From Aggregicoccus sp. 17bor-14 (GTDB lineage Bacteria > Myxococcota > Myxococcia > Myxococcales > Myxococcaceae), in NCBI RefSeq assembly GCF_009659535.1, contig NZ_VJZZ01000012.1, positions 1 through 64,000 on the forward strand: DNA of 64,000 nucleotides, read 5' to 3'. Position numbers and translations under genes: made by a program. Each line of letters begins with the position of its first letter. The first letter of the stretch is position 1. The notes beneath the pieces are model-generated. The model was not told the DNA's origin and did not search any database. It saw nothing but the letters and a program-made list of their open reading frames with translations. This document shows, piece by piece, positions 1 to 8,827 of this stretch.

Positions 1-120
1 GAGTTGCCCGAGCGCAGCTTCAGCACCCTCGACGAACTGCTCGCGGCGGTGCGGCGCGCACTGCGCCGCCACCACCTACGCCTGCGCTACCCTGGACAAC
101 ATCCGTGTCCGGGCGCTTAG
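1..120 (+). CDS. C-terminal end of a probable response-regulator receiver domain (partial)
   Basis: The first 40 codons of the window are open and end in TAG at 118-120. The visible peptide reads ...RSFSTLDELLAAVRRALRR followed by a short basic tail. A phenylalanine-rich turn followed by an amphipathic LDELLAAVRRAL helix is the usual last helix of CheY-like receiver domains, often at the end of hybrid kinases, though the canonical Lys-Pro-Phe here reads Arg-Ser-Phe. The stop overlaps by 3 nt the stop of the converging sensor kinase gene. Only the tail is visible, so the assignment rests on one helix and is tentative. Confidence 0.45.
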   Translation, partial: ELPERSFSTLDELLAAVRRALRRHHLRLRYPGQHPCPGA

Positions 121-1745
121 GCGCCGCGCAGCGGGAGGCTGAGGGTGAAGGTGTTGCCGTCGCTCTCGGCGCGCGCCGTGAGCGAGCCGCCGTGCGCCTC
201 TACGAGCGCGCGCGCCACCGAGAGCTCCACCCAGGTGCCGCGCAGCTGCGTGAAGCGCTGGAAGAGGCGCTCCAGCGTCTCGGGCGGCAGGGGGCTTCCG
301 GTATGGCGCACCTCGAGCTGCACCTGGCCCTGGGCCTTCAGCACCGAGATGCGCACGAGGCTCGCGGCAGGCGTGAGGCGCAGGGCGTCGTGCACCAGGG
401 TGATGACCACCGCGTGCAGGCGCTCCTCGTCCGCCTCCTGCAGCGCGGGCAGGGTGTCCGGCAGCTGCAGCACCACGCGCTGTCCCTGCTGCTCGGCGAG
501 CGGCCGCAGCTGCTCCCACACCTCGCGCACCAGGGCGAGCAGGTCCACGGGGTCTCTGCGCAGCTGCAGCCGCCGCGTGCTCAGGCGCGACATGTCCAGC
601 AGCCCGCTCACCGTGGCGAGCAGGACCTCGGCGTTCGCGGCGATGCGCCGCAGGTAGGGCTGCTGCGCCTTGCTCGGGCTGGTGCTCTCCAGCACGTCCG
701 TGGCCCCGAGGATGGCGTGCAGCGGGCTGCTCAGCTGGTAGGAGGCGCCGCCGAGGAAGTCGCCCTTGAGGCGGTCCACCTCCTGCAGCCGCTGGTTCGC
801 CTGCTGCAGCTCGGCGGTGCGCTCCTGCACGCGCGCCTCGAGGCTCGCGTTCAGGTGGCGGATCTGCTCCTGCGCGTGGCGCTGCGCGGTGATGTCGTTG
901 CCCTGCACGAAGATGCCGGAGACCCGGCCGTCCGGCTCGACGATGGGCTGGTAGACGAGGTCGAGGAAGCGCTCGGCGAGCGGCGCGCCCGGCTCGCGCT
1001 GCAGCAGCACGCGCAGGTCGTGCCCCACGAAGGCCTCGCCGCTCGTGAACACCTGGTCCAGCAGCTCGAAGTAGCCCTGGCCGGCCACCTCCGGCAGCGC
1101 CTCGCGCACCGGCTTGCCGAGGATGTCCCGGTGCCCCACCAGCTGGTAGTACGAGTCGTTGGCCAGCTCGAACACGTGCTCGCGCCCGCGCAGGAAGGCG
1201 GTGAAGCCGGGGGCCTGCTTGAAGAGCCGGCGCAGGTGCTGCGTCTCCGCGTGCAGGCTGCGGTTGGCCTCCTGCACGTGCGCCGCGCGCTGCAGCACCC
1301 CGGCCTCCACCAGCGGCGCCGCGGCGGCCTGCTTCAGCTGCTGCAGCTCGGTCACGTCCACCGTGTGCTGGAGGAGGAAGGCCACCTCGCCGCGCGCATC
1401 CAGGATGGGGGTGTGCGTGGCGCTCCAGAAGCGCTCCACCAGCACGGGGCCCCCGGGCGTCTCCTTCGGCACCCGGTAGGGGATGAGCGCGAGCGTGTCC
1501 GCCTGCCCGCTCGCGAGCACGCGGTGCAGCGACTCGCGCAGCATCGTGGCGCTCGCGTTGTTGGGGTCCGCGGGATCGTTGGGGAAGGCGTCCAGGATGT
1601 TGCGGCCGAGCAGCTCCTCGAGCCGACTCGCGGTCACCCGCAGGTAGGCCCGGTTCGCCGCCACGTAGCGCAGCTCGCGGTCGAGCAGCATGTACGGGTT
1701 GGGGGAGTGCTCGAAGAGCTGCTGGAAGTCGATGGTGGCGGTCAT
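117..1745 (-). CDS. PAS-domain sensor kinase with degenerate catalytic boxes (probable pseudo-histidine kinase)
   Basis: A 542-residue soluble protein with two PAS domains (about 5-130 and 170-290), a coiled-coil linker (290-325), a DHp-like region (325-395) and a HATPase_c fold (about 440-540). The linear architecture is that of a cytoplasmic histidine kinase, but the signature boxes are altered. The H-box reads ASYQLSSPL, with Tyr336 where the phosphoacceptor His belongs. The N-box has Asp453 in place of the key Asn. G1 reads RHTGSPLP and not DxGxG. G2 reads GTWVEL (503-508) and not GTGLGL. Autophosphorylation is therefore unlikely; a role as a PAS-dependent sensor or scaffold is inferred. 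It lies 102 nt downstream of the zinc peptidase gene on the same strand, and converges on a probable receiver gene. Confidence 0.9.
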   Translation of the reverse strand: MTATIDFQQLFEHSPNPYMLLDRELRYVAANRAYLRVTASRLEELLGRNILDAFPNDPADPNNASATMLRESLHRVLASGQADTLALIPYRVPKETPGGPVLVERFWSATHTPILDARGEVAFLLQHTVDVTELQQLKQAAAAPLVEAGVLQRAAHVQEANRSLHAETQHLRRLFKQAPGFTAFLRGREHVFELANDSYYQLVGHRDILGKPVREALPEVAGQGYFELLDQVFTSGEAFVGHDLRVLLQREPGAPLAERFLDLVYQPIVEPDGRVSGIFVQGNDITAQRHAQEQIRHLNASLEARVQERTAELQQANQRLQEVDRLKGDFLGGASYQLSSPLHAILGATDVLESTSPSKAQQPYLRRIAANAEVLLATVSGLLDMSRLSTRRLQLRRDPVDLLALVREVWEQLRPLAEQQGQRVVLQLPDTLPALQEADEERLHAVVITLVHDALRLTPAASLVRISVLKAQGQVQLEVRHTGSPLPPETLERLFQRFTQLRGTWVELSVARALVEAHGGSLTARAESDGNTFTLSLPLRGA

Positions 1746-1748
1746 GCG

Positions 1749-1784
1749 AGGCAGGAGCCAGAGGACTGCTCCGGGCTCCTGCCT
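1749..1784 (-). promoter_or_regulatory. Perfect 11-bp stem-loop immediately upstream of the sensor kinase start
   Basis: AGGCAGGAGCC (1749-1759) and GGCTCCTGCCT (1774-1784) are perfect inverted repeats separated by 14 nt. On the minus strand the stem ends three bases before the ATG at 1745 and contains the only purine-rich Shine-Dalgarno-like stretch (AGGAGCC). No T-tract follows, so it does not look like an intrinsic terminator. It may occlude the ribosome-binding region of the kinase gene or stabilise the end of the upstream message. Confidence 0.5.
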
Positions 1785-1847
1785 AGCGGATCCGCTCCCC
1801 CTGCGCAGGGCCCGTGGAGGGCGCCTGCCGAGGACTGGACAGCCGCG

Positions 1848-2720
1848 CTACTGCGCCTCGTCCTGCGCCTGGTCGTCGAAGGTGTCGCAGGCCTTCACCT
1901 GGCCCGTCTCCAGCCCGCGCCGGAACCAGGTGACGCGCTGGGCGCTGGAGCCGTGGGTGAACGACTCGGGCACCACGCGGCCCTGCGCGCGCTTCTGCAG
2001 CGTGTCGTCGCCGATGGCGGCCGCCGCGCGCAGGCCCTCCTCCACGTCGCCCGCCTCGAGCAGCTTGCGCTGCTTGTTCGCGTGGTGCGCCCACACGCCC
2101 GCGAAGCAGTCCGCCTGCAGCTCCAGGCGCACGCTCAGCGCGTTGGCGCCGGTGCGGCTGCTGCGCTGCTGGAGCTGGTGCACCCGGTCGCTCAGGCCCA
2201 GCAGCTTCTGCACGTGGTGGCCGATCTCGTGCGCCACCACGTAGGCCTGCGCGAAGTCGCCCTCGGCGCCGAAGCGCTGCGAGAGCTCGTCGAAGAAGGA
2301 GAGGTCCAGGTACACCTGCTGATCACCGGGGCAGTAGAAGGGGCCCACCGCCGCCTGCGCGTAGCCGCACGCGCTCTCCACCGCGTCGCTGAACAGCACC
2401 AGGTGCGGCGGCCGGTAGCGCACGCCCATGGGCTGCAGCAGCGCGGGCCAGGTGTCCTCGGTGTCCGCGAGGATGACCGAGACGAAGTCCTTGGCGCGGT
2501 CCTCGCGCGGGTCCGTGGTGCCCGCCGCCGGCCCCGAGCCGCCGTAGCCCTGGTCCTGGTCGCGCCCCGCGCTCGAGGGGGCCTGCGAGGGGTCTCCCCC
2601 GAGGAGCAGCGACAGCACCAGGCCCAGCAGACCCAGCGCGCCTCCACCGAAGGCGAGCGGCCGCCCCATCCCGCGGCGGTCCTCTACGTTCGAGCTGCGA
2701 CGTCCCCCTTCCCAGTTCAT
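1848..2720 (-). CDS. Neutral zinc metallopeptidase, YpfJ/KPN_02809 family (PF04228)
   Basis: A 290-residue membrane-anchored metalloprotease-like protein. The N-terminus MNWEGGRRSSNVEDRRG is the family hallmark and is followed by one membrane segment (GALGLLGLVLSLLLGG). The zinc-binding HEIGHHVQ motif lies mid-protein, followed downstream by the family block ANALSVRLELQADCFAGVWA, which supplies the usual third ligand region. Start chosen at the ATG at 2720 because it opens the conserved N-terminus and has GAGGAGAGG just upstream; the longer reading frame adds 22 unconserved residues. Members are widespread but their substrates are not established. The next gene on this strand is the degenerate sensor kinase. 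Confidence 0.92.
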   Translation of the reverse strand: MNWEGGRRSSNVEDRRGMGRPLAFGGGALGLLGLVLSLLLGGDPSQAPSSAGRDQDQGYGGSGPAAGTTDPREDRAKDFVSVILADTEDTWPALLQPMGVRYRPPHLVLFSDAVESACGYAQAAVGPFYCPGDQQVYLDLSFFDELSQRFGAEGDFAQAYVVAHEIGHHVQKLLGLSDRVHQLQQRSSRTGANALSVRLELQADCFAGVWAHHANKQRKLLEAGDVEEGLRAAAAIGDDTLQKRAQGRVVPESFTHGSSAQRVTWFRRGLETGQVKACDTFDDQAQDEAQ

Positions 2721-2837
2721 GTCCTCTCCTCGCCTGGCCTCGTGCAGGGCTGTCCCGAAAAGCTGGCGCGCGCTCCCCCCTCGCACAAGGGGAGTGCAGG
2801 CGGGCAGGCAGGCGGTGAAGCGGCTACCCGCGGGCGC

Positions 2838-5800
2838 CTACCACCGGACCGAGTCCACGTAGGCGGTGCCGTGCGCGCCATTGCGGCTGCGGAACTCCAC
2901 GCCCAGCTCCAGCAGCGGCACCGCTGCCCCCGCGGGCACCTGCACGCTCAGCGCGTTCCAGGCGCCCACCCGCAGGTCGCGCAACGGGCGGAAGGTGCCC
3001 GTGTAGCGCCAGCGGGAGGCGGGCCCCTCCTGCACGTAGGCCTGCACCGCGTCGAGCCCGCTCGCCGGAGGGATCCACACGTGGAAGGTCACCGTCTGCC
3101 CTCCGCGCACCGGAGGCGACGCGACGCGCACGCTGGTCGTCCCCGGCGCGCCGTTGAAGCTCACCCCGAGCGAGCGCGTTCCCGCGTAGACCTCGGTCCC
3201 GCTGGGGAAGGGCCGGGCCGCGCCCGGGCCCGCACTGCTCCAGCGCTGCGTGCCCGACTCGAAGCCGTAGGGCGCATCGTCGCCCGGCGCCAGCGGCGCT
3301 GCGGCAGTGGCTGCGGTGCCCGAGCCTCCCGTCCCCGCGCCTGCGCCGGTGGCGCCGGGAAGCGCGGCGGCGATGGCGGCGGCCGTGCCCACGCCCACGC
3401 TCGCCGAGCGCTCCTGCCACAGGTAGCTGGGCACCTCGTTCGGCCCCGAGACCCGCACGCGCACGGCGTAGGTGCCGCCCGTCGCGGGCGTCGTCCAGGG
3501 CCACGTGAAGACGGCCACCTGCCCCGAGGGGAAGCGCTGCCCGCGAAAGGCCTGCTGCGCCACCCGGGCCCCGGCCTCGTTCAGGATCTCCAGGCGCACC
3601 TCCACGCCCTCCACGGCCGCGCCGTCGTTGCGCAACGTGGTGGTCAGCGTGCTCAGCGCCCCTGGCGCGACGCGTGTCGGGACGGCGCGGGTGGCGGCGC
3701 GAAAGCGCGGTGCAGTCGGCCGCGCGAGGTCCGCCGGTGCCGCGGCGCCCGGCGGGGGCGGGAAGGACTCGACCCGCGCCAGCGCAGGCGGCGCGCTCGC
3801 AACGGGCGGCTGCTCACGTGGGGCCTGCGCCCCGGTCGCAGACGGGCTCGTTCCCGCCGGGGGAAGCGCGGCGCGGCCCGCTTCCTGTGTCACGGCAGGC
3901 GCTGGCCCGGACGTCGAAGGGCTCGAGGAAGGGCTCGAAGGCGCGGGTGGGGCGGCGGCGCGGCCAGTCGCCGTTGCCACGGCGGCTGCCGGCTGCGACG
4001 CCGATGCGTTCGGCTGCGTTGGAGACGGCTCGGAGCGACGGGTCTCCTGCGCCACGGCCGGAGAGGGCTGCGGCGCCGAGGTGCTCGACTGAGTCGGCTC
4101 GGTGCGAGCAGTCCCCTGCGAAGCGGCGGATGCAGGCTGCGGCGTGGAGGGGCTCGCCTGCGCCGTAGCGGGTGCGGGCCTCGACGTCGACGCGCTCGGC
4201 TGTGTCGCGGCTGATGCGGGCTTCGACGTCGACGCGCTCGACTGAGTCGCGGCGGATGGAGATTTCGAAGTCGACGCGCTCGACTGCGCAGGCTCGGAAC
4301 GTGCGGTCCCCTGCGCCGCGGAGGGTGAAGGCTGCGACGGAGAAGGACCCGCTTGAACCGGTGGAAGGGCGGCGCGACCTGCCGCCTGCGCCACTTCGGA
4401 TGAGGGCTGCGCGGCCGCCGCTGGAGCTGCCGCCGGTGACGAGGGTGCGGGGGCAGCCTTCGCCGGAGCGGGCGGCGCTGCCGCGGAGGACGCAGCGCCC
4501 TGCGTCGAGCCCGTGGCCTTCTGTGCGGGGCCTGCGGCCTGCGCATCGGCCGTTGCACGGGACGTGTCCTGGGAAGGCGCGGACCCGCTGCTGGCGGCGG
4601 GGGAGGACGCAGCGCCCTTCTTCGCGGGCGACGGCGCCGGTCGCTGCGCTGCCGCAGTGCTCCCCTTCTCGGGTGCGGCCCCCGGCGCTTGCTTCGAGGA
4701 GCCCGCTTCCTGCGCAGCGGCGGTCTCCGGTTCCTCTCCCGCTGGCGTCGAGCGGGACGTGCCCGCGTCGGGCGCCGGACCGGCGGGTGCAGAAGGGGAC
4801 GGCGGCGCTCGCGAGGCCTCCTCCGGTGCGGCGCTGGCCTCGCGCGAGGGCTCCGACGCCGCGGGCCCGCTGCCGCCCACGGCTGGCGCCGGCTCGGGAC
4901 GCTCGGGCGCAGCGAAGGGGCCCGCCAGGGCGAGCCCGGGGCCGGAGAGGAAGTCGTGCGCCCGGCTCTCGAGTTGTTGCGCGCCCGCGAGTGCAGCGTC
5001 GGTGCGCTCTGCCTCGTGCCGGGTGCCGGAGGCGCGGCCAAAGAGCAGCGCGACGACGCCGGCGTCGACGAAGCGGCGGCGGTGCGCCCCACCTGCGCTG
5101 CCGAAGAAGTACTCCACGTGCCCCGCTGCGGCGCGGCCCGGCTCGCTGCCCAGCGGCACCTGCCACAGCAGCCACCGCTTGCCGCTGCGCTGGCTCACGA
5201 GCCCGAGCCAGCGCGCGTAGCGGTTGAAGGAGCGGCTGCGCTCGTCCGCGTCGTCGCGCAGGCTCCAGCCGGTCTTCTGCCTGCGCTCGACGCGGTAGTA
5301 GTCCGAGTCCAGGTCCAGCGGGTCGCTCGCGAGCAGCGCGTAGCTCTGGCCCGAGGCCGTGGGGCGTAGGCCCAGCGGCGAGAGGAAGCGCACCACCGCG
5401 TCCACCTCGGGCTCGAGCGGACGCTTCGCGGCCTCGGCGTCGTAGAGCAGATCCTGGCCGCTCGCCCACGAGGACACGGAGAGGGCGAGCAGCACGTTGC
5501 GAGCTCCGGTCGCCTCGCGCAGGCGCAGGAAGGCCTGGCCCCAGGCGGCGACGGTGTCCGGCAGCTGCGCGAGCTCGGGGAGGCCGCTCGAGCCCACCGC
5601 GGCGAAGGCCTGCGGGTCCGCGCCGGTCTGCTCCTGCAGCAGGCCGAAGCCGTTGGGCTCCACGATGACGACGACGGGCTGACCGAACTCGCGCGCGCGC
5701 TGCATCAGCAGCCGGAAGTCCGCGAAGTAGTCGCGCATCGTCGCCACCACCTGCGTCTTCGCGTAGAAGGCCGCGTCGCCGCCGCCCGGCTCGCCGCGCA

Positions 5801-6074
5801 GCTGCGCGAAGGCGAGCACCGGCAGGAGCCCTTGCGCCTGGGACTCGCGCATCAGCTGCAGCGCGCGCGTGCCGTCCGGCCCGGGCCCTGCGCTCGCCCA
5901 GCCGCGGGTGAGCACCTGGGCGCGCGCGCTCCAGGGGCGCCCGCCCTGCTCGAGCAGGCCCACGAGCAGGTGCGGCGGAAGGCCTCCGGGCAGGGGGCCC
6001 AGCGCAGGGGCTGGCGCCAGCGCCACCAGCAGCGCGAGGGCAGCGAGGCAGCGCGTGTACCGGGGTCCCATCAA
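2838..6074 (-). CDS. Large exported TIM-barrel-like protein with Pro/Ala/Ser linker and C-terminal beta domains
   Basis: 1078 residues. A signal peptide (about 1-25, MMGPRYTR then LAALALLVALAPAPALG) precedes a domain of about 350 residues with TIM-barrel-like alternation (VLAFAQLRG, VVVIVEPNGFG, LLALSVSSWAS, RWLLWQVPLG). This resembles glycoside-hydrolase-type barrels, with acidic residues in the expected strands, but I cannot assign a family. Residues about 390-800 form a low-complexity Ala/Pro/Ser/Thr/Gln linker with tandem repeats. A CARDB/Ig-like beta domain (about 815-905) and a jelly-roll-like carbohydrate-binding-type module ending ...AYVDSVRW (about 935-1078) follow. Inferred to be secreted or surface-exposed, perhaps acting on a polysaccharide. 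It stands alone on the minus strand between the zinc peptidase and ligD. Confidence 0.75.
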   Translation of the reverse strand: MMGPRYTRCLAALALLVALAPAPALGPLPGGLPPHLLVGLLEQGGRPWSARAQVLTRGWASAGPGPDGTRALQLMRESQAQGLLPVLAFAQLRGEPGGGDAAFYAKTQVVATMRDYFADFRLLMQRAREFGQPVVVIVEPNGFGLLQEQTGADPQAFAAVGSSGLPELAQLPDTVAAWGQAFLRLREATGARNVLLALSVSSWASGQDLLYDAEAAKRPLEPEVDAVVRFLSPLGLRPTASGQSYALLASDPLDLDSDYYRVERRQKTGWSLRDDADERSRSFNRYARWLGLVSQRSGKRWLLWQVPLGSEPGRAAAGHVEYFFGSAGGAHRRRFVDAGVVALLFGRASGTRHEAERTDAALAGAQQLESRAHDFLSGPGLALAGPFAAPERPEPAPAVGGSGPAASEPSREASAAPEEASRAPPSPSAPAGPAPDAGTSRSTPAGEEPETAAAQEAGSSKQAPGAAPEKGSTAAAQRPAPSPAKKGAASSPAASSGSAPSQDTSRATADAQAAGPAQKATGSTQGAASSAAAPPAPAKAAPAPSSPAAAPAAAAQPSSEVAQAAGRAALPPVQAGPSPSQPSPSAAQGTARSEPAQSSASTSKSPSAATQSSASTSKPASAATQPSASTSRPAPATAQASPSTPQPASAASQGTARTEPTQSSTSAPQPSPAVAQETRRSEPSPTQPNASASQPAAAVATATGRAAAPPAPSSPSSSPSTSGPAPAVTQEAGRAALPPAGTSPSATGAQAPREQPPVASAPPALARVESFPPPPGAAAPADLARPTAPRFRAATRAVPTRVAPGALSTLTTTLRNDGAAVEGVEVRLEILNEAGARVAQQAFRGQRFPSGQVAVFTWPWTTPATGGTYAVRVRVSGPNEVPSYLWQERSASVGVGTAAAIAAALPGATGAGAGTGGSGTAATAAAPLAPGDDAPYGFESGTQRWSSAGPGAARPFPSGTEVYAGTRSLGVSFNGAPGTTSVRVASPPVRGGQTVTFHVWIPPASGLDAVQAYVQEGPASRWRYTGTFRPLRDLRVGAWNALSVQVPAGAAVPLLELGVEFRSRNGAHGTAYVDSVRW
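4119..4286 (-). repeat. Tandem 14-residue coding repeat (4 units of 42 bp)
   Basis: Inside the linker of the exported barrel protein, four consecutive 42-bp units encode variants of QSSASTSKPASAAT. The first two are almost identical and the next two diverge (QPSASTSRPAPATA, QASPSTPQPASAAS). Degenerate Ser/Gln/Pro-rich units continue on the C-terminal side. The pattern fits slipped-strand expansion of a flexible spacer. Confidence 0.75.
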
Positions 6075-6151
6075 GCGGGCAACTCCGCGGGTGCGGGCGG
6101 CGCTTCCGCCCTCCGCCCGCGGGACAACCCGGCCGCGCGCCTGCCCGCCCG

Positions 6152-8773
6152 CTAGCGGCGCTGGAGCAGCGCGTCGAGCGCGGGCAGGCGCTGGCGGCTC
6201 TTCAGCGCGGGCGCGAAGAGGTCACCCACGGCGTCCAGCCGCCGCTGCAGCGTCTTCAGCCTGAAGCGCTGCGGGTCGAGGCGGCGGTTCACCTCGCGCC
6301 ACTCGAGCGGCGCGGAGAAGGGGGCGCCGTCGACCGCGCGCAGCGAGTAGGGGGCCACCATGGTCTTGCCGCGCGCGTTCTGCATCGCGTCCAGGTACAG
6401 CCGTCCGCCGCGCTTCTGGATGGAGCGCTCGGTCGTCGCCAGCTCGGGCAGCTCGCGCGCGAGCCGCTCCATCACCGCGCTCGCGAAGGCCTGCGTCTCG
6501 GCGTAGCTCGCGCCCGGGGCCAGCGGCACCAGCACGTGCAGGCCGCGCTTGCCCGAGGTCTTGGGCACACTCGAGAGCTCGAGCACCTCGAGCAGCTCGC
6601 GCAGGCGCGCGGCGACCGCGAGCACGCTCTCCCAGCCGCCCTTGCCCGGGTCCAGGTCGAAGGCCACCCAGTCCGGCGAGTCCAGCGAGGGGCGGTGGCT
6701 GCTCCACATGTGCAGCGTCAGGGCGGACTGGTTCGCGAGCCAGTGCAGCTCGCGCGCGCTCTGCACGTCCACGTGCTCGAGCACCTTGTCCTCGTGCTGC
6801 ACGGTGAAGGTGGGCAGCCACGCGGGCATGCCGTTGAGCTGGTGGCGGAAGAAGCCGGGGGCGCGGATGCCCGCGGGCCACTGCTGCACGGAGATGGGGC
6901 GCTCGCGCAGCACGGGCACCAGCAGCGGCGCCACGCGCCCGTAGTGCGCGAACACGTCCGCCTTCGTCAGCCCATCCGCGGGGTAGAGCACGCGCTCGGG
7001 GTGGGTGAGCAGGTCCGCGTCGTCGCCCGAGTCCGGGCCCGGCGCGGCCTTCTTGTTCGCGGTGCGCGCGGCGAGCGGGCGGCGCACGCGCTTGTGGCCC
7101 TGGTCGTCCGCAGCGGGAGCCGGAGCCGGAGCTGCCGTCCTGCGCGCGGCCGCGACGCGCGGGGCCGCGGCGCCCTTCACCCGCGGCGCGGCGCGCTCGC
7201 GCACCACGTCCTCGGGGCGCTTGTCGTCGCGCAGGCCCTGGAACACCGGGTGGCGCAGCCGCCCGTCCTCCGTCCACTCGGTGTAGTTCACGTTGGCCAC
7301 GTAGCGCGGCTTCACCCAGACGGCGTCCTTCCAGGCGCGCGCGTCCACCGCCACGGGCGCCCTCACGCGGTCCTTGTCCAGCAGGCGCTTGAGCTCGGTG
7401 CGCGTCTTGGCCGTATAGCCGGTGCCGATCTTCCCCACCTCGTGGAAGCCGTCCTGCGCGTGCACGCCGACGATGAGCGCGCCGATCTGCGGCTTGCCGT
7501 TGGTGATGGGCAGGTAGCCCAGCAGCACCACCTCCTGCCCCGCGATGACCTTGAGCTTGAGCCAGTCCGGCGAGCGCGAGCCCGCGTACGGCGAGCCCAC
7601 GCGCTTGGCGATGAGCCCCTCCCAGCCGCGGCGGCGCGCCTCGCTCAGCGCGCGCGGAAGCGGCAGGTCCAGCCGCTCGGAGAGTTGCAGCGGCAGCTTC
7701 GCGGTGCCCAGCACGCTCTCGAGCAGCTCGCGCCGCTCCTCGAGCGGGCGCTCGCGCAGGTCCTCGCCGTCCAGCCACAGCAGGTCGAAGGCGACGAAGC
7801 GCAGGTCCAGGTTCTCGCCCGTGTCCACGTTCTGCAGGAGCTGGAAGCGGCTGCGCCCCTTTGCGTCCAGCGCCACGATCTCCCCGTCCAGCACCGCCTC
7901 GCGCACCCGCAGCTTCGAGAGCGCGTCGGCGAGCGCGGGAAAGCGCGGGGCGAGGTCCACGGCGTTGCGGCTCTGGAACGCGAGCTTGCCGCCGCTCAGG
8001 GCCGCGAGCGCGCGGAAGCCGTCGTACTTCACCTCGAACACGTGCGGCGCCTCGGAGGCCTCCGCCGGGGTGGAGAGGCGCGCGAGCATGGGCGGCCACA
8101 CGCGCTGCAGCAGCGTGGCGGGGCGCGGGTGCTTGCCGGTGGCGAGCGCGCGCTTGCGCACGGGCCCGCGGGTGCGCACGCGGCCGCTCTTCACGGACTC
8201 GGGCCGCTCCTCGGTGAGCTCCACGCCGGGGCGCGCGTGCGCGTCCTTCGCCTTGAACATCAGCCACTGCGCCTTGCCGCCGCGCGGCCGCGTGCGCACC
8301 AGGTGCCAGCGCCCGCGCAGCTTCTGGCCGTTCAGCTCCACCGTGAGCCGGCCGGCGCGCCGCATCTGCACCTCCTGGCCCGGGGGCACGGTCTCGTAGG
8401 TGCCGCTCTCCCAGATGATGGAGTCGCCGCCGCCGTAGGCGTCGTCCGGGATGCGCCCCTCGAAGGTGGCGTAGGCGAGCGGGTGGTCCTCGGTCTCCAC
8501 CGCGAGCCGCTTCACGCTCGGGTCCGGGCTGGGGCCCTTGGGCACCGCCCAGCTCGCGAGCACGCCGCCGATCTCCAGGCGAACGTCGTAGTGCAGCGCC
8601 GTGGCGTCGTGCTTGTGGATCATGAAGCGCAAGGCGCCTGCGCGGCCGTGGGGCGCTTCCACCTCGGGCGAGGGCTCGGAGGTGAGGGTGAAGTCGCGCT
8701 TCTTCCGGTAGGTCTCGAGCGCGGCGGTGCTCTTGCGGGCGGCGCTCTTCTTTCGCGAGGTGGTCTTCTTCAC
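6152..8773 (-). CDS. ligD: Multifunctional non-homologous end-joining DNA ligase LigD
   Basis: 873 residues in the order phosphoesterase, ATP-dependent ligase, primase-polymerase. The phosphoesterase (about 30-190) shows FMIHKHDATALHYDVRLEI. The ligase begins near residue 225, with Lys249 of EVKYDGFR as the adenylated lysine, then LDGEIVALD and the OB-fold region. A basic Ala/Pro linker leads to the polymerase domain (about 590-870), which has LTHPERVLYP and the metal-binding FDLDPG. In the family, LigD seals and processes double-strand breaks together with Ku; no ku gene is in this window. The start at 8773 gives a Lys/Arg-rich N-terminal tail (MKKTTSRKKS). The stop lies 77 nt from the barrel protein start. 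Confidence 0.96.
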   Translation of the reverse strand: MKKTTSRKKSAARKSTAALETYRKKRDFTLTSEPSPEVEAPHGRAGALRFMIHKHDATALHYDVRLEIGGVLASWAVPKGPSPDPSVKRLAVETEDHPLAYATFEGRIPDDAYGGGDSIIWESGTYETVPPGQEVQMRRAGRLTVELNGQKLRGRWHLVRTRPRGGKAQWLMFKAKDAHARPGVELTEERPESVKSGRVRTRGPVRKRALATGKHPRPATLLQRVWPPMLARLSTPAEASEAPHVFEVKYDGFRALAALSGGKLAFQSRNAVDLAPRFPALADALSKLRVREAVLDGEIVALDAKGRSRFQLLQNVDTGENLDLRFVAFDLLWLDGEDLRERPLEERRELLESVLGTAKLPLQLSERLDLPLPRALSEARRRGWEGLIAKRVGSPYAGSRSPDWLKLKVIAGQEVVLLGYLPITNGKPQIGALIVGVHAQDGFHEVGKIGTGYTAKTRTELKRLLDKDRVRAPVAVDARAWKDAVWVKPRYVANVNYTEWTEDGRLRHPVFQGLRDDKRPEDVVRERAAPRVKGAAAPRVAAARRTAAPAPAPAADDQGHKRVRRPLAARTANKKAAPGPDSGDDADLLTHPERVLYPADGLTKADVFAHYGRVAPLLVPVLRERPISVQQWPAGIRAPGFFRHQLNGMPAWLPTFTVQHEDKVLEHVDVQSARELHWLANQSALTLHMWSSHRPSLDSPDWVAFDLDPGKGGWESVLAVAARLRELLEVLELSSVPKTSGKRGLHVLVPLAPGASYAETQAFASAVMERLARELPELATTERSIQKRGGRLYLDAMQNARGKTMVAPYSLRAVDGAPFSAPLEWREVNRRLDPQRFRLKTLQRRLDAVGDLFAPALKSRQRLPALDALLQRR

Positions 8774-8827
8774 CCGGCAAACGTCTGCACGCCCGGGCGC
8801 GCTGGCAAATGGCTGCCGGCCCGGCGG

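Noticed and set aside
2740-2800. Third partial copy of the dispersed repeat near GGGCTGTCCCGAAAAG
   Set aside because: Only about 14 bases resemble copy A, with no palindrome or other hairpins; probably chance.
105-4214. Very long plus-strand open frame (over 1300 codons)
   Set aside because: Composition is the Arg/Ala/Gly/Leu/His-rich pattern of an antisense frame in GC-rich DNA; it lies opposite the sensor kinase, zinc peptidase and exported protein genes, which have real domains.
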